A DNA stretch of 64,000 nucleotides, taken from Tardiphaga sp. vice304. GTDB taxonomy: Bacteria > Pseudomonadota > Alphaproteobacteria > Rhizobiales > Xanthobacteraceae. Below are positions 8,988-17,533 of this stretch, one piece after another; positions within the stretch are counted from its first letter, which is position 1, and the number at the start of each line of letters is the position of its first letter. Location of the stretch: NCBI RefSeq assembly GCF_007018905.1, contig NZ_CP041402.1, positions 1,476,001-1,540,000 on the forward strand, read 5' to 3'. Made by a program: the position numbers and the translations under genes. The notes beneath the pieces were generated by a model that saw only the letters and a list, made by a program, of their open reading frames with translations, ran no database searches and was not told where the DNA came from.

Positions 8988-9243
8988 TTGTTCCCCTCTC
9001 CCCCAGCGCAGCGTAGCGTAGCTGCGCTCCGTGGGAGAGGGTGCCTAGGCGGCCTTCGGCCGCCGTTCTAAAAATTAAGGCCGATGCAAAGCATCGGCTT
9101 TGGCGCAGCGAAGGCGGCAGAGGGCGCTTGGCCGCAAGCGCAGGAGCCTGCTTCAAGAACCCTCTCCCGTCTCGAACCGCTCCGCGGTTCGATCCACCCT
9201 CTCCCGCCTGCGCAAAGCTTCGCTTTGCTTGTGGGAGAGGGGA
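8988..9243. repeat. Compound intergenic repeat, CCCTCTCCC/GGGAGAGGG type, copy 1
   Basis: The outer arms CCCCTCTCCC and GTGGGAGAGGG recur in both orders, with internal palindromes GCGGCCTTCGGCCGC, GATGCAAAGCATC, ACCGCTCCGCGGT and GCAAAGCTTCGCTTTGC. It fills the gap between the TreS-like gene and the next binding-protein gene. No gene is seen here. A second, shorter copy lies at 12812-12972. Confidence 0.8.
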
Positions 9244-9309
9244 AAGAGAAAGGCGCCGCCGATTGCTCGGCGACGCCTCATGGCATCCACTTCGATAGCA
9301 GCAGGTAAC

Positions 9310-10908
9310 TCAATCTATACCGATGGTGGTCAGGTCCTGGAACCAGTGCTGCGCCTGCACGAACTTCTTCACCTTCGGCGACAGCGCGTGCGGGTTGGTG
9401 TCGTGGACGACCCAGACCAGCACCGCGTCGTCGACGATCAGCGAATGGGCCTGCGCCAGCAACTCGTCCTGCTTCGCGGAATCGAAGTTGTTCTTGGCTT
9501 CGTCGATCAGCGCATCGACCCTCGGGTTCTTGTAGCCACCCCAATTGACGCCGACCGGCGCGATCTGGCGCGAGTCGAAGAAGCGCACGATGGCGTAGAG
9601 CGGGTCCGAGGTCACGTAGGCGATGTTGTTCGCGGTGATGCCCTTCATGCTGTCGTCAGCTGCGCCCTTGCGCCACGCGGTGTACAGCACTTCGAGCTCG
9701 ACGACCTTGAATTCGACGTCGACACCGATTTCCTTGAAGCTCTGCTGCAGGAACTCGTTCATCGGCAGCGACAGCATCTGGCCGGTGCCGCCATTGGCGA
9801 TGATGAACGTCGCCTTCAGCGGCTTGTCGGGACCGTATCCGGCTTCCTTCACCAGTTTCTTGGCTTCGGCCAGATCATACTTGATCTTGAAGCTCGGTTT
9901 GCCGAACCATGGGGACGACGGATCGACCTGGCCGATCGCCGGCTTGGCGAGGCCGTTCATCAGGCCGACGACGGCGTCGCGGTCGATGGCGAGGTTGAGG
10001 GCCTTGCGCAGACGGACGTCGGTCCAGGGCGAGCCCGGCAGCACGCTGAGATGATAATTCCAGACGTGCGGCGTGACGTTGTCGACGAGCTTCATGCCGG
10101 CCGATTTCAACTGCGGCACGGCGTCCGGCGCCGGCGTCTCGATCAGATCGACCTGGCCCGCGAGCAGCGCGTTGGTGCGGGTGAGCGCTTCCGGCATCGG
10201 CACCAGAACGAGCTTGTCGACCTTGGCGAGGCGCTTCTTGTCCCAGTAATCCGGGTTCTTCGTGAGTTCGGCGAGTTCGCGCGGCACCAGCTTGGTCAGC
10301 TTGAACGGGCCGGTGCCCGACGGTGTGGCGGCGAACTTGTCCCAGTCCTTGCCGACCTTCTCATACTGCGCCGGGCTGGAAACCAGGAACCAGAGCATCT
10401 GATAGGGGAAGAAGGAGTCGACCGCCTTGGTGGTGATCTCGACGGTGCTGTCGTCGATCTTGGCGTAGCTGGCGACCGAGGGCAGGCGGGTCTTCACCTG
10501 TGCGCTCTGCCGCTTGTCGAACTGCGGTGCCTTTTCATTGAGCACCTTGTCGAGATTCCACACCACGGCATCGGCATTGAAATCGCTGCCGTCGTGGAAC
10601 TTGACGCCCTGACGCAAGGTGAAGCGCCACTTGGTCTTGTCGGCGGGATCGACCTTCCACTCGGTGGCGAGGCCGGGGATCAGCTTGCCCGGGCGATCGG
10701 AGACGTCCATCTCCCATGCGACGAGCGGATCGTAGATGGTGTAGCCGGTGAATTGATAGGCACCCGCACCGCGGTCGGGCTGACCGGTGGTCAGCGGAAT
10801 ATCGGCCATCGAGATGCCGTAGCGCACCACCGACTGGGCGGTGGCCGGTGCGATGGCACCCAGCACGGCGGCAACGGCCGCAACCAGTATTGAATTCCGA
10901 ACGCGCAT
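9310..10908 (-). CDS. ABC transporter substrate-binding protein, family 5 (peptide type)
   Basis: A 532-residue periplasmic binding protein of the DppA/OppA superfamily. Signal peptide at residues 1-25 ending AIAPATAQS; the mature protein has the SBP_bac_5 core with LIPGLATEWKVDPADKTKWRF and FTLRQGVKFHDGSDFNADAVVWN. It is clearly paralogous to the divergent gene 220 bases away (shared MADIPLTTGQPD / AADIPRTLGQPD, APDAV, SPWTDVRLRKALNLAIDR). It stands alone on its strand, so it probably feeds the permeases encoded in the divergent operon. The ligand could be a peptide, opine, amide-containing or glycoside compound; sequence does not decide. Confidence 0.88.
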   Translation of the reverse strand: MRVRNSILVAAVAAVLGAIAPATAQSVVRYGISMADIPLTTGQPDRGAGAYQFTGYTIYDPLVAWEMDVSDRPGKLIPGLATEWKVDPADKTKWRFTLRQGVKFHDGSDFNADAVVWNLDKVLNEKAPQFDKRQSAQVKTRLPSVASYAKIDDSTVEITTKAVDSFFPYQMLWFLVSSPAQYEKVGKDWDKFAATPSGTGPFKLTKLVPRELAELTKNPDYWDKKRLAKVDKLVLVPMPEALTRTNALLAGQVDLIETPAPDAVPQLKSAGMKLVDNVTPHVWNYHLSVLPGSPWTDVRLRKALNLAIDRDAVVGLMNGLAKPAIGQVDPSSPWFGKPSFKIKYDLAEAKKLVKEAGYGPDKPLKATFIIANGGTGQMLSLPMNEFLQQSFKEIGVDVEFKVVELEVLYTAWRKGAADDSMKGITANNIAYVTSDPLYAIVRFFDSRQIAPVGVNWGGYKNPRVDALIDEAKNNFDSAKQDELLAQAHSLIVDDAVLVWVVHDTNPHALSPKVKKFVQAQHWFQDLTTIGID

Positions 10909-11002
10909 CTAACCAAGCTCCATGGGATGAGAGAGAGTCGAGGAATTCTTGCAAACTTGATGCCACATTAGGCAGAGCGTGATGCTCTGTGTGCCAATGA
11001 GG

Positions 11003-11019
11003 CGCTGTGCCGCACAGCG
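11003..11019. promoter_or_regulatory. 17-bp perfect palindrome, candidate operator
   Basis: CGCTGTGC-C-GCACAGCG lies in the divergent intergenic region, 31 bases before the sigma-54 -24 box and 95 bases before the other binding-protein gene. It could be a regulator site shared by both directions. No regulator gene is adjacent, so the assignment is inferred only from symmetry and place. Confidence 0.4.
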
Positions 11020-11049
11020 AGTCACCCAAAGCAGCGACACGGCGCCGCT

Positions 11050-11065
11050 GGCACGGCCGTTGCAT
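11050..11065 (+). promoter_or_regulatory. Sigma-54 (RpoN) -24/-12 promoter
   Basis: TGGCACGGCCGTTGCA matches the consensus TGGCAC-N5-TTGCA exactly, with GG and GC separated by 10 bases as required. The -12 end lies about 60 bases before the start codon of the binding-protein gene that heads the transporter-amidase operon. This predicts activation by an RpoN-dependent enhancer-binding protein such as NtrC, fitting an operon that imports and deamidates nitrogen compounds. Confidence 0.75.
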
Positions 11066-11127
11066 AAGAATTAGCCAGTGATAGGCTAGGCAATGCTGAG
11101 CCTTTCAATTCAGGGGGAATGACATTG

Positions 11128-12795
11128 ATGCCTATCGAAAAGCCGGCCAAGAGCCGCCTCGCCGTGGCGATTGCCATACTGAGCGTTGCGACCGCGTTGA
11201 CCTTGCCGCAGGCCGCGCGCGCCGAAACCGTGCTGCGCATCGGCATGACCGCTGCTGATATTCCGCGCACGCTGGGCCAGCCCGACCAGGGTTTTGAAGG
11301 CAATCGCTTCACCGGCAACACGATGTATGACGGGCTCACGATGTGGGACCTGTCGTCCGCAACCAAGGCGAGCGTGGTGATCCCCGGCCTGTCCACCGAA
11401 TGGAAGGTGAACGATGCCGACAAGACAAAGTGGACCTTCAAGCTGCGCCCCGGCGTCGTCTTCCATGACGGCGCGCCGTTCAACGCCGATGCCGTGGTGT
11501 GGAACGTCGAGAAGGTGCTGAAGCAGGACGCGCCGCAGTTCGACGCCAGCCAGGTCGGCGTCACCGCCTCGCGCATGCCGACGTTGGTGTCCGCGAAGAA
11601 GATCGACGACATGACCGTCGAGCTCACCACCAAAGAGCCGGACTCGTTCCTGCCGATCAACCTCACCAACCTCTTCATGGTCAGTCCGTCGAAGTGGCAG
11701 GGCTTCTTCGACAAGGCCGAAGGCGCCGATGCCAAGGCGAAGTCGCAGGCCGCCTGGGCCGTGTTCGCGCGCGAGCCGGCCGGCACCGGACCGTGGAAGA
11801 TGTCGAAGTTCACGCCGCGCGAGCGGCTCGAACTGGCGAAGAACGATTCCTACTGGAACAAGGACCGCGTCCCCAAGGTCGACAAGCTGCTGTTGCTGCC
11901 GATGCCGGAAGCCAACGCCCGCACCGCGGCGCTGTTGTCCGGCCAGGTCGACTGGATCGAGGCGCCGGCACCCGATGCCGTCAAGGAAATCACCGCGCGC
12001 GGCTTCAAGATCGAGAAGAACGAACAGCCGCATGTCTGGCCGTGGCAGTTCAGCCGCGTCGAAGGCTCGCCGTGGAATGACATCCGCGTCCGCAAGGCCG
12101 CGAATCTCTGCATCGACCGCGAAGGCCTGCGCGATGGCCTGCTTGCCGGACTGATGGTGCCTGCGTCCGGCACGTTCGAGCCGGGCCATCCCTGGCGTGG
12201 CAAGCCGACCTTCCAGATCAAGTATGATTTGAAGGCCGCGCAGGCGCTGATGAAGGAAGCCGGCTTCGGCCCCAGCAAGAAGCTCTCGGTGAAGACGCAG
12301 ACGTCCGCGTCGGGCTCCGGCCAGATGCTGCCGCTGCCGATGAACGAGTATCTGCAGCAGGCGCTTGCCGAGTGCTACTTCGACGTCAAGCTCGACGTCA
12401 TCGAGTGGAACACGCTGTTCACCAACTGGCGCCGCGGCACCAAGGATGCGTCCGCCAACGGCGCCAATGCGACCAATGTGACCTATGCGGCGATGGACCC
12501 GTTCTTCGCTCTGGTGCGCTTCCTGCAGTCGTCGATGGCGCCGCCGGTGTCCAACAATTGGGGGTTCATCAACAACCCGAAGTTCGACGAACTGGTGATC
12601 AAGGCCCGCACCACCTTCGATCCCGCGGCGCGTGACGAGGCGCTGGCGGAATTGCATGCGGCGTCCGTCGACGACGCGGCGTTCCTGTACGTCGCTCACG
12701 ACGTCGGTCCGCGCGCACTGAGCCCGAAGATCAAGGGCTTCGTGCAGCCGAAGAGCTGGTTCGTCGACTTCTCGCCGGTGTCGATGACGCCGTAA
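11128..12795 (+). CDS. ABC transporter substrate-binding protein, family 5 (peptide type)
   Basis: Periplasmic binding protein, about 555 residues, first gene of the operon. A long signal peptide includes SRLAVAIAILSVATALTLPQAARAE. The SBP_bac_5 core follows, with VIPGLSTEWKVNDADKTKWTFKL and FKLRPGVVFHDGAPFNADAVVWN. Two ATG codons nine bases apart are possible; AGGGGG lies 1 base from the first and 10 from the second, so I prefer the second (MPIEKPAKSR). It is followed by a repeat, then by two permeases, so the repeat sits inside the probable operon. Paralogue of the divergent binding protein. Confidence 0.88.
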   Translation: MPIEKPAKSRLAVAIAILSVATALTLPQAARAETVLRIGMTAADIPRTLGQPDQGFEGNRFTGNTMYDGLTMWDLSSATKASVVIPGLSTEWKVNDADKTKWTFKLRPGVVFHDGAPFNADAVVWNVEKVLKQDAPQFDASQVGVTASRMPTLVSAKKIDDMTVELTTKEPDSFLPINLTNLFMVSPSKWQGFFDKAEGADAKAKSQAAWAVFAREPAGTGPWKMSKFTPRERLELAKNDSYWNKDRVPKVDKLLLLPMPEANARTAALLSGQVDWIEAPAPDAVKEITARGFKIEKNEQPHVWPWQFSRVEGSPWNDIRVRKAANLCIDREGLRDGLLAGLMVPASGTFEPGHPWRGKPTFQIKYDLKAAQALMKEAGFGPSKKLSVKTQTSASGSGQMLPLPMNEYLQQALAECYFDVKLDVIEWNTLFTNWRRGTKDASANGANATNVTYAAMDPFFALVRFLQSSMAPPVSNNWGFINNPKFDELVIKARTTFDPAARDEALAELHAASVDDAAFLYVAHDVGPRALSPKIKGFVQPKSWFVDFSPVSMTP

Positions 12796-12811
12796 AAGCG
12801 AAGCGCACTTA

Positions 12812-12972
12812 CTTCCCCTCTCCCCCAGCGCCGCGCAGCGGCGTCCAGTGGGAGAGGGTGCCTGAGCGCAGCGAAGGCGGGAGAGGGAAGGCCGCAAACT
12901 CCGAAGCCCCCTCTCCCGTCTCGAACGCGCTCTGCGCGTTCGATCCACCCTCCCTCGCAAGGGGGGAGGGGA
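12812..12972. repeat. Compound intergenic repeat, CCCTCTCCC/GGGAGAGGG type, copy 2
   Basis: CCCCTCTCCCCCAGCGCCGC...GTGGGAGAGGG, then CCCTCTCCCGTCTCGAACGCG...CGTTCGATCCACCCTC and a final GGGGGGAGGGG. It is the same family as the element before the divergent binding protein. It lies within the operon between the binding protein and the permease, where its stems could dampen read-through and give more binding protein than permease; that is inference. Confidence 0.8.
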
Positions 12973-12994
12973 AGCAAGAAATCGAAGGTGACCT

Positions 12995-13948
12995 TTGTTC
13001 GTCTATATCGCACGACGTATCGTTTACGTGATCCCGGTCGTGCTCAGCGTGGCGCTGGTGTGCTTCCTGCTGGTTCATATCACGCCCGGTGATCCCCTGG
13101 TCGCGATCCTGCCGGCCGACGCCTCGCAGGAACTCGCGGCGCAGCTCCGCATCGCCTACGGCTTCGACCGGCCGCTGCCGGTGCAGTTCGGGCTGTGGCT
13201 GTGGCGCGCGCTGCACGGTGATCTCGGCAGTTCGATCGCCACCGGCCGCCCAGTGCTCGCCGAAGTGCTGCGCGCCGTCAGCAATACGGTCACGCTGGCG
13301 ATCGCCGCCGCCGCGATCGGCTTCACGCTCGGACTGTTCTTCGGGCTGATCGCCGGTTATTTCCGCGACACCTGGGTCGACAAGGTTGCCACCTCGATCG
13401 CCATCGCCGGCGTCTCGGTGCCGCATTACTGGCTCGGCATGGTACTGGTCATCATCTTCTCGGTGCAGCTCAACTGGCTGCCCGCGGTCGGTGCCGGTCC
13501 CGGCGGGTCCGGCGCCTGGGGCTGGGACTGGGAGCACATGAAATATCTGGTGCTGCCGGCGATTACCACCGCGGTGATCCCGATGGGCATCATCACCCGC
13601 ACCGTGCGTGCGCTGACCGGCGACATCCTCTCGCAGGATTTCGTCGAGGCGCTGCGTGCCAAGGGCCTGCGCGAGACCAACGTGTTCCGCCATGTCATCA
13701 AGAACGCCGCGCCGACCGCTTTGGCGGTGATGGGCCTGCAGCTCGGCTACATGCTCGGCGGCTCGATCCTGATCGAGACGGTGTTTTCCTGGCCGGGCTC
13801 CGGCCTGCTGTTGAACTCGGCGATTTTCCAGCGCGACCTGCCGCTGCTGCAGGGTACCATCCTGGTGCTGGCGCTGTTCTTCGTCTTCCTCAATCTTCTG
13901 GTCGATATCGCGCAGGCCGCGATCGATCCGCGCATCAAGCGGAGCTGA
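12995..13948 (+). CDS. ABC transporter permease, DppB/OppB type
   Basis: Inner-membrane permease of 317 residues, six predicted helices. It begins FVYIARRIVYVIPVVLSVALVCFLLVHITPGDP, the standard DppB start. The ATPase-coupling loop reads EALRAKGLRETNVFRHVIKNAAPT. Start codon is TTG, 5 bases after AAGGTGA; no ATG is available before the conserved N-terminus. It pairs with the DppC-type permease 19 bases downstream. Confidence 0.9.
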   Translation: MFVYIARRIVYVIPVVLSVALVCFLLVHITPGDPLVAILPADASQELAAQLRIAYGFDRPLPVQFGLWLWRALHGDLGSSIATGRPVLAEVLRAVSNTVTLAIAAAAIGFTLGLFFGLIAGYFRDTWVDKVATSIAIAGVSVPHYWLGMVLVIIFSVQLNWLPAVGAGPGGSGAWGWDWEHMKYLVLPAITTAVIPMGIITRTVRALTGDILSQDFVEALRAKGLRETNVFRHVIKNAAPTALAVMGLQLGYMLGGSILIETVFSWPGSGLLLNSAIFQRDLPLLQGTILVLALFFVFLNLLVDIAQAAIDPRIKRS

Positions 13949-13967
13949 CCGTGCAGGACTTCATTTC

Positions 13968-14855
13968 ATGACCGCAATGACCGACACGGCTCTGCAAGCC
14001 GCACCCGCGAACGCCGCGCGCGGCTACTGGGCCACGGTGGGCCGACGCATCATCCGCGACAAGGTCAGCATGATCTGCGCGGCCATTCTGCTGCTGATCC
14101 TGTTCGGCGCGCTGTTCGCGCCGTGGCTCGGCCTCGCCGATCCCTATCAGGGCTCGATGATCCGCCGCCTGCGCCACATCGGCACGCCGAACTATCCGCT
14201 AGGCACCGACGAGCTCGGTCGTGACATGCTTGCGCGCCTGATCTATGGCGGCCGGCTGTCGCTCTTGATCGGCATCCTGCCGGTGATCCTGGCGTTCGTG
14301 ATCGGTACCTCGCTCGGCCTCGTCGCCGGCTATGTCGGCGGCAAGGTCAACACCGCGATCATGCGAACCGTCGACGTGTTCTATGCCTTCCCCTCGGTGC
14401 TGCTGGCGATCGCGATTTCCGGCGCCCTGGGTGCGGGCATCGTCAATTCGATCGTGTCGCTGACCATCGTGTTCGTGCCGCAGATTACCCGCGTCGCCGA
14501 GAGCGTGACGACCGGCGTGCGCAACGCTGACTTCGTCGAGGCGGCGCGGGCCTCCGGCGCCGATGCCTTCACCATCATGCGCGTGCACATGCTGGGCAAC
14601 GTGCTCGGCACCATCTTCGTCTACGCCACTGGTCTGATCTCGGTGTCGATGATCCTCGCCGCCGGCCTGTCGTTCCTCGGCCTCGGCACCAAGCCGCCGG
14701 AGCCGGAATGGGGTCTGATGCTCAACACGCTGCGCACCGCGATCTACGTCAATCCCTGGGTGGCGGCATTGCCCGGCGCGATGATCTTCGCGGTGTCGAT
14801 CTGCTTCAACCTTCTCAGCGATGGCATGCGCAGCGCCATGGACATCCGGAACTGA
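13968..14855 (+). CDS. ABC transporter permease, DppC/OppC type
   Basis: Inner-membrane permease of 295 residues. Cytoplasmic N-terminus of about 35 residues, helix MICAAILLLILFGALFAPWL, then the DppC signature HIGTPNYPLGTDELGRDMLARLIYGGR. Coupling loop: EAARASGADAFTIMRVHMLGNV. It forms the heterodimeric channel with the preceding permease. Five bases separate its stop from the next ATG. Confidence 0.9.
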   Translation: MTAMTDTALQAAPANAARGYWATVGRRIIRDKVSMICAAILLLILFGALFAPWLGLADPYQGSMIRRLRHIGTPNYPLGTDELGRDMLARLIYGGRLSLLIGILPVILAFVIGTSLGLVAGYVGGKVNTAIMRTVDVFYAFPSVLLAIAISGALGAGIVNSIVSLTIVFVPQITRVAESVTTGVRNADFVEAARASGADAFTIMRVHMLGNVLGTIFVYATGLISVSMILAAGLSFLGLGTKPPEPEWGLMLNTLRTAIYVNPWVAALPGAMIFAVSICFNLLSDGMRSAMDIRN

Positions 14856-14859
14856 TGTC

Positions 14860-15927
14860 ATGACAGAAATCATCGAAACCCTCGACATGCTCGAACCTTT
14901 GCCGGATATCGGCGGCGCCGCGCAGCCGCTGCTGCGTGTCGACGGGCTGACCAAGCATTTCCCGGTGCGCGGCGGGCTGTTTGCCAAGAGCAAGACCGTG
15001 CGTGCCGTGGATAACGTGTCGTTCGATATCGCCAAGGGCGAGACCGTCGGCATCGTCGGCGAATCCGGCTGCGGCAAGTCGACCACCGCGCGTCTGCTGA
15101 TGCATCTGATGGAACGCGATTCCGGCGACATCATCTATGACGGCCGCACCGTCGGCCGCGAATTGTCGCTGCGCGTACTGCGCCGCGGCATGCAGATGGT
15201 GTTCCAGGACAGCTACGCCTCGCTTAATCCGCGCCTGACCATCGAGGAGTCGATCGCGTTCGGTCCCAAGGTGCACGGCATGGCGGAGAACGCCTCGCGC
15301 GCGCTGGCCCGCGAACTACTCGGCAAGGTCGGGTTGCGGCCCGAAAACTTTGCCAACCGCTATCCGCACGAGATCTCCGGCGGCCAGCGCCAGCGGGTCA
15401 ACATCGCGCGGGCGCTGGCGCTGTCGCCGCGTCTCGTCATTCTCGACGAGGCGGTGTCGGCGCTCGACAAGTCGGTCGAGGCGCAGGTGCTCAACCTCCT
15501 GGTCGATTTGAAGCGCGAATTCGGTCTGACCTATCTGTTCATCAGCCATGACCTCAACGTCGTCCGCTACATCTCCGATCGCGTGCTGGTGATGTATCTC
15601 GGCGAGGTCGTCGAACTCGGCCCGGTCGATGACGTGTGGGACAAGCCGGCGCATCCCTACACCCGCGCGCTGCTGGCCGCGATGCCGTCGTCCGACCCCG
15701 ACAACCGCACCCAGACGCCGCCGATCACCGGCGATCCGCCGAACCCGATCGACCCGCCGTCCGGCTGCCGCTTCCATACGCGCTGCCCGTTTGCGGAGGC
15801 CGTGTGCTCCGGCGAAAGCCCGAAGCTTACCCAGATCGATGCCGCCGGCCATCAGGTCGCCTGCTATATGTTCATCCCCGGCGCCGCGCACAGCAAGGCA
15901 CCGCCTGCAGAAACGTCCCTGTCATGA
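14860..15927 (+). CDS. ABC transporter ATPase, DppF/OppF type
   Basis: A 355-residue nucleotide-binding subunit. Walker A GESGCGKST, Q-loop QMVFQDSYASLNPR, signature ISGGQRQR, Walker B LVILDEAVSALD, switch His in FISHDLNVVRYI. The C-terminal oligopeptide/dipeptide extension includes HPYTRALLAAMP and the Cys-rich SGCRFHTRCPFAEAVC. The start used gives MTEIIETLDMLEPLPD; an in-frame upstream ATG lies inside the permease gene. The 3' end overlaps the next gene by ATGA. Confidence 0.92.
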   Translation: MTEIIETLDMLEPLPDIGGAAQPLLRVDGLTKHFPVRGGLFAKSKTVRAVDNVSFDIAKGETVGIVGESGCGKSTTARLLMHLMERDSGDIIYDGRTVGRELSLRVLRRGMQMVFQDSYASLNPRLTIEESIAFGPKVHGMAENASRALARELLGKVGLRPENFANRYPHEISGGQRQRVNIARALALSPRLVILDEAVSALDKSVEAQVLNLLVDLKREFGLTYLFISHDLNVVRYISDRVLVMYLGEVVELGPVDDVWDKPAHPYTRALLAAMPSSDPDNRTQTPPITGDPPNPIDPPSGCRFHTRCPFAEAVCSGESPKLTQIDAAGHQVACYMFIPGAAHSKAPPAETSLS

Positions 15928-16121
15928 CCGCGCCCACCCCCAAGCAGATCAAGGCGATCACCGACGTTGGCGGCCTGTCCGTCTCCGACGACGTCGCCAC
16001 GCGCATCGCCAACGCCATCGGACCTGCCTACGAAGGGTTTGCTTCCGTTGCCGGCACGTTGCCGATGGATATCGAGCCCGCGACCTTCCTCGTCGTGCAG
16101 AATACGAAGGTCGCGAAATGA
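15924..16121 (+). CDS. Small GatC/AtzG-like protein preceding the amidase (65 aa)
   Basis: A 65-residue soluble protein beginning MTAPTPKQIKAITDVGGLSV and ending LVVQNTKVAK. It overlaps the ATPase before it and the amidase after it by ATGA, so its translation is coupled to both. Small helical proteins before amidase-signature genes act as GatC- or AtzG-like partners; the stretch AIGPAYEGFASVAGTLPMDIEP resembles the LP-x-EPA region of that type. Similarity is short, so the partner role is inferred mainly from position. A second amidase in the window (minus strand near 22 kb) has no such partner. Confidence 0.6.
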   Translation: MTAPTPKQIKAITDVGGLSVSDDVATRIANAIGPAYEGFASVAGTLPMDIEPATFLVVQNTKVAK

Positions 16122-17533
16122 GCGTCACCGAACCCGCATTGCTATCGCTGACAGAAATCGCCGACGCCATCGCAAGCAAAAAAGTCTCTTCGCGCGAAGC
16201 CACGCAGTCCTGCCTCGACCGTACCGCGAAGTGGCAGCCGGCACTCAATGCGTTCATGTCGATCGAGGCCGATGCGGCGCTCGCTGCGGCGGACGCAGCC
16301 GACGCGGCGCTGTCGAAGGGCGACAGCCACGGCGTGCTGCATGGCGTTCCGCTGGCGCACAAGGACATGTATTACGACGAAGGCCACGTCGTCACCTGCG
16401 GCTCGCTGATCCGCAAGGACTGGGTGGCGACCACCACCTCCACGGCGCTGCAGCGGCTGAAAGATGCCGGCACGGTGCGGCTCGGCTCGTTGCAGATGGT
16501 CGAATTCGCCTATGGCCCGACCGGCCACAACGCGCATTACGGCGCGGTGCATAATCCCTGGCATGTCGATCACGTTACCGGCGGATCGTCGTCGGGTTCG
16601 GGCTCTGCCGTCGCCGCGCGCCTGACCTTTGCTGCGCTCGGATCCGACACCGGCGGTTCGATCCGGCTGCCGGCGCATTTCTGCGGCGTCTCGGGTTTGA
16701 AGACCACGGTCGGCCTGATCAGCCGCGCCGGCGCGATGCCGCTGTCGCAATCGCTCGACACCGTCGGTCCCTTGGCGCGCACCGTCGAAGATTGCGCACT
16801 GCTCACCGGCCTGATGGCCGGCGGAGATCCGCTCGATGCCACCACGAGCACCCGTGCGGTGCCGGACTACATGGCCGCGACCAAGGCCCCTGCGAAGGGC
16901 ATGACCGTCGGCATCCCGAAATCGTTCTACGTCGACGATCTTGACGAAGGCACCGCGAAAATCCTGCAGGACACCATCGCGACGCTGAAGCGCGAGGGCA
17001 TCAATATCGTCGAGGTCGATCTGCCGGACCAGCGCCAGCTCTCCGCGGCGTGCCAGTTGATGATCGCCGCCGAGGCTGCCGCGATTCACAAGCGTTGGAT
17101 GATCGAACGGCCGCAGGACTACGGCCCGCAGATTCTGGCGCGTTTCCAGAATGGCTTTGCGGTGTCCGGCGTGTCCTATCTGGAAACGTTGCGCTGGCGC
17201 GGTCCGGCGCTGGCGGCCTATCTCGCCGCCGTCACCGGCATCGACGCGGTGCTGGCGCCGGTGTCGCCGTCGGCGGCGCCGACCATTCTGGAATCCGATG
17301 TTGGTGCCGCACCGGGCGCCGAAGCGATGATCCAGCGCATCACGCGCTTCACGCGGCCAATCAACTATCTCGGCCTGCCGTCGCTCTCGATACCCGCCGG
17401 CTTCAGCGCCGCGAAATTGCCGATCGGCATGCAGTTGATCGGCCGCCCCTTCGATGAATCCATCCTGCTGACGATCGGTGCCGCTTTCCAGCGCGCGACT
17501 GATTTCCACACGAAATGCCCGGAGCTGACATGA
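16118..17533 (+). CDS. Amidase, amidase-signature family
   Basis: A 471-residue amidase-signature hydrolase. The Ser-Ser-Lys triad is visible: Lys in PLAHKDMYY, cis-Ser in LGSDTGGSIRLPA, and the nucleophile in the GGSSSGSGSAVAAR loop. It lacks a signal peptide, so it acts in the cytoplasm after uptake. It lies inside an ABC transporter operon between the two ATPase genes, overlapping its small partner by ATGA and the next ATPase by 4 bases. This strongly suggests that the imported solute carries an amide (or related) bond. The natural substrate is not evident. Confidence 0.9.
   Translation: MSVTEPALLSLTEIADAIASKKVSSREATQSCLDRTAKWQPALNAFMSIEADAALAAADAADAALSKGDSHGVLHGVPLAHKDMYYDEGHVVTCGSLIRKDWVATTTSTALQRLKDAGTVRLGSLQMVEFAYGPTGHNAHYGAVHNPWHVDHVTGGSSSGSGSAVAARLTFAALGSDTGGSIRLPAHFCGVSGLKTTVGLISRAGAMPLSQSLDTVGPLARTVEDCALLTGLMAGGDPLDATTSTRAVPDYMAATKAPAKGMTVGIPKSFYVDDLDEGTAKILQDTIATLKREGINIVEVDLPDQRQLSAACQLMIAAEAAAIHKRWMIERPQDYGPQILARFQNGFAVSGVSYLETLRWRGPALAAYLAAVTGIDAVLAPVSPSAAPTILESDVGAAPGAEAMIQRITRFTRPINYLGLPSLSIPAGFSAAKLPIGMQLIGRPFDESILLTIGAAFQRATDFHTKCPELT

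Noticed and set aside
9100..10893. 597-codon open frame on the plus strand
   Set aside because: It lies opposite the binding-protein gene, has no family features, and its low-complexity Arg/Gly/Val/His-rich translation is that of a GC-rich antisense frame.
11110..12960. 616-codon open frame on the minus strand
   Set aside because: Antisense to the second binding-protein gene; composition is that of a shadow frame, and no ribosome site is seen.
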